Below, piece by piece: positions 9,191-19,439 of a stretch of 32,617 nucleotides of DNA. The number at the start of each line of letters is the position of its first letter. Within the stretch, counting starts at the first letter, position 1. The stretch covers positions 272,851-305,467 of the forward strand of contig BFEA01000727.1 of the NCBI GenBank assembly GCA_003427395.1, given 5' to 3'. The position numbers and the translations under genes were made by a program. The notes beneath the pieces were generated by a model. It saw only the letters and a list, made by a program, of their open reading frames with translations, did no database searches and had not been told where the DNA came from. Source of the stretch: Chara braunii (taxonomy: Eukaryota; Streptophyta; Charophyceae; Charales; Characeae).

Positions 9191-9700
9191 ATACGGACAA
9201 TTTGTGCACAATAGAGAAATGTGGAATGAGGAAGCAGGAGAAAGAAAAGACAGAGGATTAGGCCACAGAAGGGAGTGATGCCCTGAGGAGAGAGCAACAT
9301 GAGGAAAGAACTAGCGACGGCAAGCAAGCAAGCACAAGAACAGGGGCACATAGAACATAACAGGAGGTCGGGTGGGTCATCGGAATGCAATAAGACTAAG
9401 GCCAAAGGACCCTTTGAACTAGCAATTGCAGCACGACAGCAATAAGGGAATGAGGAGGTCGAGGGATGGGCGACCAGAAGGCGCGGGAAGCCAAGAAATG
9501 AGGGGCCAACATGGGGACCACCTATGGGAGCCTCGGAGTGGAGGCCCACAACCAAAAAAATCGGCACACACAAGGCCCGAGGAAAGACTAAGGAGAGAGG
9601 TCGCTATGGGGTGACAAGACGCCCAAGGGACGTGGGACACCTCGGGGAAAGGCACCTGGGGCCATGTGAGACTAAGTAAAAATAATGGCGTCCGGGGCGA
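9191..9700. other. Spacer without recognisable feature
   Basis: The sequence is purine-rich. Its short frames have no motif, so I see no gene, RNA or clear repeat. Confidence 0.5.
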
Positions 9701-9715
9701 AATGTGTCGGGAGCC

Positions 9716-9842
9716 GCCAACGGGACTAAGTGTCGGGGACCACCGGCGGGACTAAGTATCGGGGACCGCCAACGGGACTAAGTGTCGGGAACCACCGACG
9801 GGATTAAGTGTAGGGGACCACCAACGGGACAAGTGGCGGGGA
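9716..9842. repeat. 26-bp tandem repeat, ~4.5 copies
   Basis: The unit is of the form GGGACTAAGTGTCGGGGACC plus a variable C[CG]ACC[AG]-type hexamer. Four units plus a partial one are seen, with several substitutions each. The array forms the left end of the duplicated segment described at 9700-10410. The related segment at about 11200 keeps only one comparable unit. Confidence 0.85.
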
Positions 9843-9908
9843 CATGTGAAAGTCCGAAGAAGAAACGGCGGCACCGCATGAGGGAAAAATAATAAATGCA
9901 AGGTGCAC

Positions 9909-9970
9909 CGTCAAGATCGACATCTTGACGGCCAAGAATATTAGCACCACTAGTGCAAGTACTAGTGGTG
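9909..9970. repeat. Two adjacent perfect hairpins
   Basis: CGTCAAGAT (9909-9917) pairs with ATCTTGACG (9922-9930) across a 4-nt loop. CACCACTAGT (9945-9954) pairs with ACTAGTGGTG (9961-9970) across the 6-nt loop GCAAGT. Both stems are perfect. The second hairpin has lost its right arm in the duplicated segment at 11351. Confidence 0.85.
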
Positions 9971-10193
9971 ACAAATGGGAAGGCCAAAAAGGAAAAGAAA
10001 AAGTAAAGAAAACTGAAGTGGGAGGCATGGGAGCAATCCGAAAAATCTCGGGTTAGCCTCCCTCAAGAAAATAGAGTCAAATAAGACCCCATGTGAAAAA
10101 CAGCCCTCCGGGAGAAAATCGGATTAGGAGGGACCATTGTGGGAGAAATATAGGAGTAAAAGGAGACTCCCATAGGCATGGGAAGGCCATTAT

Positions 10194-10219
10194 TGCAGTC
10201 CGAGAAATAGCGGACTGCA
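10194..10219. repeat. TGCAGTCCG hairpin
   Basis: TGCAGTCCG (10194-10202) pairs perfectly with CGGACTGCA (10211-10219) across an 8-nt loop. Close relatives with different loops recur at 10741-10779 and 10909-10934, and degenerate ones near 11435 and 12417. Confidence 0.85.
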
Positions 10220-10612
10220 CCTTGGGCATAGGGACGGCCAAAACTAAGAGGAAGAGGCTAGAAAATTGCCTTAACGGCCACTTAACACTTGGCATGCTAG
10301 AAAAAAGAGAGAAAAGAAAAGAAAATGTGGGAGAATAAGACAAAAAGAGTGAGAGGGAGTGAGTGAGTTGGCCGTCAGTAGGGACTGGCAGGTCCCTAGT
10401 GTCCAAGAAAGGAGGAAAAAAAAAAAGAAAATAAAAGAAAAGAAAAGAGAAAAAAGTCTTAACGGTAAAAAACGGTCACTTGGGGAGATTCATCCGTGAT
10501 CAGATTCATTCTGGAATATGGTGGTTACAAAGGACTTGGATTTTCTTTGATTTTTGCAGAGAAAATCAAAGAAAATCAAGGCTTTTTGCAACCGGAATAA
10601 AACGGAATAGAT

Positions 10613-10940
10613 GCATGAGGAGAAACACATGTTTTAGGTGCATCCGGAGCCAAAATCAAGGTCGGATGCACTTGGGAATTGACCGTTTCTTTTTCTTTTG
10701 AGTAGGGGCTAGTTATGGGGCATTGGGGCTAAGGAATTAACCCCCATTGCAGTCCGAGTTGCAACGGACTGCATGGGGGAGAGAAAACACATGTTCTAGG
10801 TGCATCCGGAGCCAATATTAAGCCCGGATGCACTATAAAATTTAACGCTCCATTTTCTTTTAACATGGGGCAAGTTGTGGGGCTGTGGGTGTGGAAAACA
10901 GCCATGACTGCAGTCTGAAGAATTACGGACTGCATAAGGA
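10613..10940. repeat. ~165-bp tandem duplication
   Basis: Two diverged copies (about 10613-10780 and 10785-10940) share, in order, ACATGTT[TC]TAGGTGCATCCGGAGCC, a GGATGCACT right arm, a TTTCTTTT block, GGGGC-A-GTT-TGGGGC, and a TGCAGTC[CT]G hairpin with CGGACTGCAT at the end. It lies between the two copies of the larger segmental duplication. Confidence 0.75.
10741..10779. repeat. Long hairpin with 15-bp bulged stem
   Basis: CCCCCA plus TGCAGTCCG on the left pairs with CGGACTGCA plus TGGGGG on the right. This gives a 15-bp stem with one bulged T and an 8-nt loop (AGTTGCAA). It is the most complete member of the recurrent TGCAGTCCG hairpin family. Confidence 0.85.
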
Positions 10941-11104
10941 TGCCAAGGCCAAGGGGAAATGGGCTACGGCAAGCCCGGAAAGGCTAGAAAGGAGCAATTT
11001 CGGCAAGGGGCAAGTAAAGACGGTAAACGGCAATCGTGAGATGAGATCTCGCGGTCTAGAAAAATTGGCACAAATATAGAAATGATGGGACCACCAAGGG
11101 CAAT

Positions 11105-11835
11105 GGGCCCCAAAGAAATAAAAACGGGACGCCGTCCGGGATGTTGCCGATGACCAAATGGGTCCAAATAACAAAAATCGAAAAACGGAACACACGTCGG
11201 CGGGACCGCCGGCGGGACAAATAAATGGAGCTAGCGTGTAGGAAAATGGCGGGGACTTAGGATGTCCCAAGGGAACCATGAGCAAACACAAGGAATAATT
11301 GTGCAAGCAAGCGGCACCGCCGAGATCGAGGATCTAAACGGTGGAAAATATTAGCACCACTAGTGCAAGTGGGAGCAAGTGAGGGAGCCATGGGAGAAAG
11401 AAAAGTGGAATAAGGGTGTTGGGAAGGCTGCCCAGCAGTCCGGGATATCTCGGACTAGCAAGGCATAAGAAAATAGAGCCTTGAGAGACCCAACATGAGA
11501 AAAAGACTGCCCTTAGAAAATCGGAGCAAAAGGGGCTCAAAATTGGGCAAACGGGAGCAAAATGGAGCCCCCTAGGAGCAAGGGGGTGCCATTATTGGAA
11601 TCCGAGATGTAACGGCCATGTAACAGCCATGAACTTGGCCTTGAATAAGACCCTAGGGCCTAGAAAGAGGGTGCACAGCAGTTTGACACTTGTCACAACA
11701 GAAATAAAAGAAAAAGAAAGGAAAATGAGAGAAAAGGGAGGGAGAATGAGACAAAAAGGGAGAAAATAGTGGAGGAGAGTGTGCCGGCCTATTGGGACCT
11801 GCAGAGTAGGGACTGGCAGGTCCCAACAGTGACCT
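11105..11835. repeat. Ancient segmental duplication, copy 2
   Basis: This is the collinear partner of 9700-10410 (anchors listed there). It keeps one unit of the 26-bp repeat (near 11201), the CACCACTAGTGC element, and the terminal GACTGGCAGGTCCC. No protein-coding signal is seen in either copy. Confidence 0.65.
11792..11826. repeat. Perfect 11-bp hairpin
   Basis: TTGGGACCTGC (11792-11802) is the exact reverse complement of GCAGGTCCCAA (11816-11826). The loop is 13 nt. The shorter counterpart in the other segment copy is TAGGGAC/GTCCCTA at 10379-10398. Confidence 0.9.
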
Positions 11836-12007
11836 CATCCCTCCTAGAATGAGGGAGGGCAATCCGGATTGCAGAGATATGGCCCTTAGGGCCATATTTC
11901 AATAAAATATGAATTAAAAAGTTGAAAATGAGAGAAAATGCAAAAAGGAAGTGGTCGGTTTTCTTTTGGACCATGGATCTGAGATCAGATCTTATGGTAG
12001 AGAGGAA

Positions 12008-12043
12008 CTAGCCGTTTTTTGTGGGCCAGCTCAAAACGGCTAG
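12008..12043. repeat. Perfect 11-bp hairpin
   Basis: CTAGCCGTTTT (12008-12018) pairs exactly with AAAACGGCTAG (12033-12043) over a 14-nt loop. Confidence 0.9.
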
Positions 12044-12211
12044 CTCCAGAATGAGGTGGCAACCCAAAATGGAAAGAAACAAAAGAGGGAAAAAGACAGA
12101 ACAGTGTATTTGGCCCAAAAAGAGAGTCAGATGCACCAAAAATTGAAAAATTGGACTTAGGGGCTCAAAATCGAAGCAAGGGCCACTAGGGGGTAGCTTG
12201 GATTATTGCTG

Positions 12212-12238
12212 GCCTTGGATCTCAGCCAGATCCAAGGC
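12212..12238. repeat. Perfect 11-bp hairpin, 5-nt loop
   Basis: GCCTTGGATCT (12212-12222) and AGATCCAAGGC (12228-12238) are exact reverse complements around CAGCC. No T-run follows, so a bacterial-style terminator is not implied. Confidence 0.92.
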
Positions 12239-12307
12239 TGAAAATGTGCCGCCATATGGAAAAATGCTCCGGCCTACTCAAAAGAGGCCGAAACTTGAAA
12301 AAATCAA

Positions 12308-12332
12308 GAAAAAGGCCTTGTGGGCCTTTTTC
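12308..12332. repeat. Perfect 10-bp hairpin
   Basis: GAAAAAGGCC (12308-12317) pairs exactly with GGCCTTTTTC (12323-12332) over a 5-nt loop. It closes a run of hairpins between 9.9 and 12.4 kb. A weaker nested one at 12417-12449 has arms GCAGTCC/GGACTGC enclosing TTGGTACCAA. Confidence 0.9.
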
Positions 12333-12639
12333 TTTCAAATATTGTTGCCCCTTGGGCATTAGGACCCTAGGGGGCACCATTTGAGCAATGAAAAAGAGGC
12401 CGGGGTAGGCCAAGAGGCAGTCCGAGTTGGTACCAACCACTTGGACTGCATGTACTTGGTCAAAATGAGGCCCAGGTACCTCCAGGAGGGCCTAGTGAGG
12501 GAATTTTGCCTCGGAGGTACCTCGGTTCACCTCAAGGCTCATGGGGAGGCTCATGGGCTGGCTGGACTGCTGGTTTCAGCCTACATAAGCTGAGGATGCA
12601 GTCCACCACTCTCACATTTGCATGAGGAGTGCCCATGCT

Positions 12640-13340
12640 GCCCAAGTGAGCTCACAGGAGCACCTTTGCACTTGGAGTGAGAGGGGAGGAACCCATGCTA
12701 GTGGGAGAGCTTAGAGGAAACTAGGAGGTAGTGGAGAGGACTCTAGAGGATAGTGATGGTAGGAGAGACACTTGGAAGGTGATCCGCCATATCCTCCTGG
12801 GTGTAGGAGAGGAGGAGAGGCTAGAGGAGTCCCATTAGCCCTCCTAGAGGGGAGGACTCCATAGCCATAGTTGGGGGAGTTTGCCATAGCCTGAGAGAAA
12901 GCAAGGGAGGAGGAGAGAAGGGTTTGGAGAAGAAGGAAGTCATAGCCAAGAGAGGACTGTGCAAGGAGAGGAAGCTTCATCAAAAGGACACCAACACCAA
13001 GGAATCAACAAGGTGAGAGGAAGGAAGAGACTTCTTCACCTTCATCTTTTTCTTCTTCTTCCTCTTCCTCTTTTTCTTCTTCTTCTTCTTCTTCTTCCTC
13101 TTTTTTTCCTTCTTCCCCTTCTCCTTCTTCTTCCTCTTCTTCCTCCTCACTCCCTCATTCTTCCTTCTCTTCTCTCCCCTCTTTATCTCCTCCTTCCTCC
13201 TCCTTACTTCATTCTATGTCCCTTCCTCCCCTTCTTCTCCATCTCCATCTTCCTCATCTCTCTTCCCTTTTCCTCAATCTTCTCTTACTTCACCTTCTCT
13301 CTTCCATGGGTTACTCAAACTCTTCTCTTTCACTTATGCA
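12640..13340. repeat. Purine-rich then pyrimidine-rich tracts
   Basis: Bases 12640-13025 are strongly purine-rich (GGAGAG and AGGAGG blocks). At about 13030 the same strand switches to a pyrimidine tract of TTC, CTT and CCT units to about 13340. The long Leu/Pro-rich frame over the tract is a compositional artefact. The tract leads directly into the 91-bp satellite. Confidence 0.85.
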
Positions 13341-13345
13341 CTAGG

Positions 13346-14175
13346 AGGTAGTACTCTGATTCTTTCCTAGATGCTTCTTGATGCAATCTGGGTGATTTGG
13401 GCTCTCCAAACTTGTGTTTTTCATACTTACACTAGTAGGTAGTATAGCGCTTCACCCATGAGTGATCCATGATGCAATCTTGGTGATTTGGGAGTTTCAA
13501 ACTTGTGTTTTCCACACTCAAACTAGTAGGTAGTGTAGCGCTTCACACATGAATGCTTCTTGATGCAATCTTGGTGATTTGGGAATTCCAAACTTGTGTT
13601 TTCCACACTCACACTAGTAGGTAGTGTAGCGCTTCACACATGGATGCTTATTGATGCAATCTTGGTGATTTAGGAGCTTTAAACTTGTGATTTTCACACT
13701 CACACTAGTAGGTAGTGTAGCGCTTCACACATGGATGCTACATGATGCAATCTTGTTGATTTGAGAGTTTCAAACTTGTGAATTTTACACTCACACTAGT
13801 AGGTAGTGTAGCGCTTCACCCATGAGTGATCCATGATGCAATCTTTGTGATTTGGGTTTTCCAAACTTGTGATTTTCACACTCACACTAGTAGGTAGTGT
13901 AGCGCTTCACCCATGAGTGATCCATGATGCAATCTTGGTGANTGGGTTTTCCAAACTTGTGATTTTCACACTCACACTAGTAGGTAGTGTAGCGCTTCAC
14001 CCATGAGTGATCCATGATGCAATCTTGGTGATTTGGGAGCTTCAAACTTGTGATTTAGGTAGTGTAGCGCTTCACCCATGAGTGATCCATGATGCAATCT
14101 TGGTGATTTGGGAGCTTCAAACTTGTGTTTTTCACACTCACACAAGTAGGTAGTATAACGCTTCTTTCATAGATG
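13346..14175. repeat. 91-bp satellite array, ~9-10 copies
   Basis: The marker AGCGCTTCAC occurs at 13446, 13537, 13628, 13719, 13810, 13901, 13991 and 14066, and as a variant at 14157. The period is therefore 91 bp, with one 90-bp unit containing an N (13942) and one 75-bp unit that lost 16 bp. A divergent first unit begins near 13346. Units contain CACTAGTAGGTAGTGT and TGATGCAATCTTGGTGATTT. No coding content. Confidence 0.95.
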
Positions 14176-14215
14176 ACCTTTGATTCAACTTTGGTGATCT
14201 TGCCTACTTAGACTC

Positions 14216-16330
14216 TTGTTTTCACTTATGCAATAACATGTGATGTTCCGGATGATCTTCCCTTCATATGTAAGTGTTTTTCATCTAGTCTACCATCTCT
14301 TTGTCTTGCTCATATTTAGTGTGATGATCCGGTTGATCTTCCCTTCACATGCATGTGCCTTTCATTAGTCTAATCACTCTTTGTCTTGCTCATACTTAGT
14401 GGGATGATCCGGTTGATCTTCCCCTTCGCATGCATGTGCCTTTTTATCTTGCTCATACTTGGTATGATGTTCCGGATGATTTTCCCCCTATGTGCATGTG
14501 CTTTCCACTAGTCTAGTCTCTAATTGTCAAGTTCATGTTCCGAATCTTTACTTTGTTGAACTCTTCTTCATTGTGCATGTGCTTTGCACTAGTCTAGTCT
14601 CATTGTCAAGTTCATGTTCCGGATTTTTACCTTGTTGACATCTACTCATTGTGCATGTGCCTTCCTCTAGTCTAGTCTTCATCGTAAAGTTCGTGTTCCA
14701 AATCTTTTATCTTGTTGAACTCTTCTCCTTTGTGCATTTGCCTTCCACTAGGCTAGTCTCCCATTGTCAAGTTCATGTGCCGGATCTTTTGTTTAGTTGA
14801 TCTCTTCTCTTTGTGCATGTGCTTCCACTAGACTAGCCTCCTCCCTTGTCAAGTTCATGTTCCGGATCTTTGCTTAAGTTGATCTCTTCTCTTCGTGCAT
14901 GTGCTTCCACTAGACTAGCCTCCTCCCTTGTCAAGTTCATGTTCCGGATCTTTGTTTAGTTGATCTCTTCCCTTTGTGCATGTGCTTCCACTAGGCTAGC
15001 CTCTCCTTTGTCAAGTTCATGTTCCGAATTTTTGCTTAAGTTGATCTCTTCTCTTTGTGCATGTGATTCCGCTAGGCTAGTCTCTTCCTTTGTCAAGTTC
15101 ATGTTCCGGAGCTTTGCTTAAGTTGATCTCTTCTCTTTGTGCATGAGCTTCCACTAGTCTAACCTCTTTCTTTGTCAAGTTTTCATGTGCCGGATTTTTG
15201 CTTCGTTGATACCTACTTTTGTGCATGTACTTTCCACTAGTCTAACCTCCCTTTGTCAAGTTCATATGTCGGATCTTTGCTTAGTTAATCCCCTCTCTTT
15301 GTGAGTGTGCCTCCACTAGTTTAAACTCTTCCTCTGTCAAGTTCATGTGCCGGATTTTTTTGTTTAGTTGATCTCCTCTCTTTGTGCATTTGCTTCCACT
15401 AGAGTAGCCTCCTCCCTTGTCAAGTTCAGGTTCCGGATCTTTGTTTAGTTGATCTCTTCCCTTTGTACATGTGCTTCCACTAGGTTAGTCTCTCCTTTGT
15501 CAAGTTCATGTTCCGGATTTTTGCTTAAGTTGATCTCTTCTCTTTGTGCATGTGCTTCCACTAGGCTAGTCTCTTCCTTTGTCAAGTTCATGTTCCGGAG
15601 CATTGCTTAAGTTGATCTCTTCTCTTTGTGCATGAGCTTCCACTAGTCTAACCTCTTTCTTTGTCAAGTTCATTTGTCGGATCTTTGCTTAGTTAATCTC
15701 CTCTCTTTGTGTGTGTGCCTCCACTAGTTTAAACTCTCTCTTTGTCATGTTCCGGATCTTTGTTTAGTTGATCTCTTCCCTTTGTGCATGTACTTTCCAC
15801 TAGTCTAACCTCCCTTTGTCAAGTTCATATGCCGGATCTTTGCTTAGTTAATCTCCTCTCTTTGTGCGTGTGCCTCCACTAGTTTAAACTATTCCTTTGT
15901 CAAGTTCATGTTCCGGATCTTTGTTTAGTTAATCTCTTCCNTTCCACTAGGCTAGTCTCTCCTTTGTCAAGTTCATGTGCCGGATCTTTGCTTAAGTTAA
16001 TCTCCTCTCTTTGTGCGTGTGCCTCCACTAGTTTAACCTCTTCCTTTGTCAAGTTCATGTTCCGGATCTTTGTTTAGTTGATCTCTTCCCTTTGTGCATG
16101 TGTTTCCACTAGGCTAGCCTCTCCTTTGTCAAGTTCATGTTCCAGATCTTTGCTTAAGTTGATCTTTTCTCTTCGTACATGTGTTTTCCACTAGTCTAGT
16201 CTTTCATTGTCAAAGTCCATGTTGGAAATGATGTTCCGGATCTTGGATTAATGACCTTCTTTTCTATAAACATGTGTTTTCCATTGATCTAGTTTCTCAT
16301 TATCATGTTTGTATATAATATTCCAAGGTA
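14216..16330. repeat. ~81-bp satellite array with higher-order repeat
   Basis: About 25 units contain TTGTCAAGTTCATGTTCCGG and CCACTAGNCTAG. Successive TCCGG positions (14861, 14943, 15023, 15105) give a period of 80-82 bp. A block of several monomers recurs: the GGAGC-TTGCTTAAG variant at 15105 has its partner at 15594, an offset of 489 bp or six monomers, and the neighbouring monomers match in order. An N at 15941 joins two units with about 14 bases missing. Units 14216-14560 are more divergent. Confidence 0.93.
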
Positions 16331-16408
16331 TACCTAGTCAACCTTTTCTATGAGACAAGTGATCAACGTGTGATTGCTACTACGGGATGATGACTTGATT
16401 AGGACTAG

Positions 16409-16412
<4 letters not shown>

Positions 16413-16464
<52 letters not shown>
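16413..16464. repeat. (CT)n microsatellite
   Basis: This is a pure CT run of about 52 bp, followed by a short pyrimidine-rich tract. It lies at the end of the ~81-bp satellite. Confidence 0.97.
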
Positions 16465-16469
<5 letters not shown>

Positions 16470-16530
16470 CTTTTTCTCCACCATACTTTCTCCCCTTCCC
16501 TCTCCCTTCGCCTTGTCCCCGCTCTCCCTT

Positions 16531-16602
16531 CCCCTCACTTGGCATATGACTAACCCTTCTCCCCTCACTTGGCATATGACTAACCCTTTTCCCCTCACTT
16601 GG
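16531..16602. repeat. 30-bp tandem repeat, 2.4 copies
   Basis: Units starting CCCCTCACTTGGCATATGAC begin at 16531 and 16561. A partial unit (CCCCTCACTTGG) begins at 16591. Confidence 0.93.
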
Positions 16603-19439
16603 AAACATTGTCAGGGTACGGACGGTGACCGAAATCAGACCTCACTTGGTGGAGAAAGAGGACAAGGGGAGGATAGCCGGTCCCTTGTGTCACCAAGAAG
16701 GCAAAAGAAAGGGCGTTTGAAAAAGTGGAAGAAAGGCGTGATCCGGAAGGAAGCATAAGTTGAGAGAGAGGTCAGTTTGACTCAACCATTTCCCCGACTG
16801 CATGACTATGAGAAGAGGATGGGCTGATTGAACAACAAAAAAGGAACAACGCACAGCCAAAGAGCATGGAAAGAATAGGCATGTGGGAAGAGCTATGTGT
16901 TAACCCCCAACGGGGGACATTGTATGAATCTTCTTGCTTGTGTGGGATTGCGCAGGTGAGTAATGGCTAGAAATGCCTTGAGCGGGATAAGGGCGAGAGG
17001 AACTGGGCACCAAGAGGGAAAGGGAAGAGGGACAAAGGGGCTATGGGACCCTTGACGTAGAGCCAACTCATGAAAATGACTTTTGCACTTGAGACTTGGA
17101 AGTGTGATTGAGAGTGCAATCGTACCAAGGAAAATGTGATATTGTATGTGCATGCATATGAGGACCCCGAAAAGACTAAGGGGCCTACTTCAATAAGGTG
17201 GGAAGCAAATTGTAAGAATCCGATGGAGGCGTAGAGGCGAGGGGAAGGACGGCCCGCCGCACCCCGATGACGCCATATAGCCAAAATGCTTAGGGAAATG
17301 GTGCGTGGCCTAAGGATGACGCTTAGCCTACGCACAAGAGAAGAGAAACGCTCAAAGAACCCCTGGACTGCCTGCGTATTGGAAGGAGCAATTGCTTGAG
17401 AACACAATAAAGAAAAAAAAAAAAAATCAGCGTTGCGGAACGACCAGCGAGACTACCACCCGGCGTGAGGGTTGAGCTACATCCCCAATGTCAAAGCTCT
17501 CTCGCGCGATGGCCCACCCCCATCCATCTCAAAGCACTAGGTGGGGGTGACCTTGGGGCGAATGGTCCGCGCCCTGAGCATGAGTGTGGGCGGGCCGAGC
17601 CAATTGGGACCCGCAGTGGGGTCGACTAAGGCTCGAAAGTCTACCTGGGTTTGGCCCTACAAAAATGGTGGAGGTGACGGGCATGGGGTTAAATTGACCC
17701 TTGCGATTCCGACGTGGGCGCCCGACGCATTGACGTGTACACAACCCAAGATAAGGAAAATGGATTTGTGTTTGCCCTTTCCCTTGTGAGAAATCAGACT
17801 TGAGGGTGGCTGGGCGCATGGCATGGCCAGGCCTGGAGGTATAACATGCATGTTATGCACTTGATCAGCCGTTCCTTTGAGGAATGACTCTAGCCCTCCT
17901 TCGTCCGGTGCTGGTGTTCGCCAGTCCGGGGAAGCCTTGGGCAAGTCGCAGGTTCACCCTTCCTCTTCGTATGAAAGAAGGGTTCCGGTTACCTGGCAGG
18001 CGGTTGGTGCTTGGCTTAGGCCAGGTTCCAATGAAAATCCCATGGCGGAGTGATCCGACCGAATGGGTGCTTTCCCCTTCTTCTTTTGAGCCCAGCGGGC
18101 TCATGCACTTTGCACTTTTTTTTAATGATTGAAGGAACCAACATGAACACAACGGGTCATTAAAAAAGAACAATCCCACCCTATGAAAGGGCAGACAAGC
18201 GAAGAGAAAGGAAATGAAGGGAGTTGCTAGACTCCAAGGAAAACTAGCTCACCCTTGAAGATTCTCACAAGAAGGAACCAACCACTATGTATGAAAGTAG
18301 GGGGAGTGACACTAATTGTCCTGAGAGAAAATCTGTGAATTATGGGTAGGAAGCGCTGGGTGCACCAAGGGAATGACACTTGTACTATGTGTGTCCCGCT
18401 TGGGACTTGTGTTTGCATGATGGGATTCGAACGTCCTGCCTTTCGGAAGGAAAGGATTGGTCTGCACCGGCCAGTGCGGGTTGCGAAACGTTGTTCTCTT
18501 TTGTAGGCTGCCGTGTGTTCATATGTGGAGGTCAGGCCACCGAGCTGTCGGACGGGAGTTTGTCACGTCGGTTGATTAGTAGCATTCTCGTTCGAGCAGT
18601 GACGGGCTTCGGCTCGATGATCTGTTGGACGGGGTGTGAAATCTCCTCAGGCGGGGCTTAGCCTGTTGGATGGCGGAGAGAGTACCACTGCATGCGGACA
18701 AAGACGGAGTCTCGGAGGCGATTAGTAGCCTCTCGTAGCATGGTTTTTGGAAAGGCTGATTCTTGTCGGACTGATGGAAGTGAATGCCCGGACGGCTGAC
18801 TTTGTCCCTGTATTTAGGCACTCGAGGTAACCCTCGGTGTCGGTATGGATGTGCAAAGCGGCAAGACGGGATGGGGTATTATGGGTAAGGAGGAAAGGGC
18901 GAATGCCTTGCCGAGACCTGGGTACCGCGCTCGCGACGGTTGAGCTGCGCTTGAGGTATGGGATAAAACTCTACTGATAGTACCAGTGGAGAGACCATAT
19001 TGGGGATGGCCGGTGAGAAAATGACCGGCCCGTACGTGAGGCTGCCTGATTTTTTTGTGTTCCCCCCCCCCCCGTAAAGATTGATTGAGCTTGGATTGTT
19101 GGACGGACACTCTTCTAAGTCTATTCCCCCTCCCTTCTAAGTCCACACGAGTGAGAGATGATCGGAAGGAAGAAGAATAGAGGTCAATTGGAATGGAACC
19201 AAAAGAAAGAATGTGGGCAAATGGATGGCCGGCCGAGGGGATTATAGGAAGGAGGTACTTAGGAAAGAAGAGGTAAAATAGGGAGACCTTGATGAGGGGT
19301 CTGAAATAATTCTCATCTAGGACAAGGGCTGACCTGACCAAAAGGATCAGTTGGTGCCTTTTTATGAAAACAGGGGTCGGGTGCTGAAAACAAGATGGCG
19401 TGATGGTTGCCTTCCCCGATCTATACTAGCGGCCCGAAA
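16603..19439. other. Long stretch without a recognisable gene
   Basis: Short frames exist on both strands, but none has a motif or a coherent partner in another copy. Structures seen: an inverted repeat TTTTTTTTAATGA / TCATTAAAAAA at about 18115-18170, and a C homopolymer of about 12-13 bases near 19062-19074. The stretch could hold the leader or 5' LTR of the downstream element, but I found no direct-repeat partner 3' of the gag-pol to support that. Low-level similarity between 18560-18600 and 18715-18735 (GATTAGTAGC) is too short to interpret. Confidence 0.4.

Larger units (their letters stand above)
9700..10410. repeat. Ancient segmental duplication, copy 1
   Basis: This block aligns collinearly with 11105-11835 at an offset of about 1.40-1.43 kb. 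Shared anchors include TTAGCACCACTAGTGCAAGT (9941 and 11351), AAATAGAG...GAAAATCGGA (10069 and 11471), GCCATTATTG, a hairpin region near 10194/11600, and GACTGGCAGGTCCC (10383 and 11811). Substitutions and small indels are frequent. The copies could be the diverged ends of a non-autonomous element, or tandem segment duplication. Confidence 0.65.

Noticed and set aside
12308-12332. Hairpin with T-run as a rho-independent terminator
   Set aside because: The setting is eukaryotic and no gene ends there; it is listed only as a hairpin.
12959-13351. 130-codon Leu/Pro-rich frame resembling membrane segments
   Set aside because: It is a translation of a TTC/CTT pyrimidine tract, not a membrane protein.
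16380-16608. Arg-Glu repeat proteins on the minus strand
   Set aside because: They come from the CT microsatellite and the 30-bp repeat.
18405-18480. Possible minus-strand tRNA, from GGGATTCGAAC resembling the complement of a T-loop
   Set aside because: The bases flanking the loop do not form a 5-bp T-stem, and no acceptor or anticodon stem could be folded.
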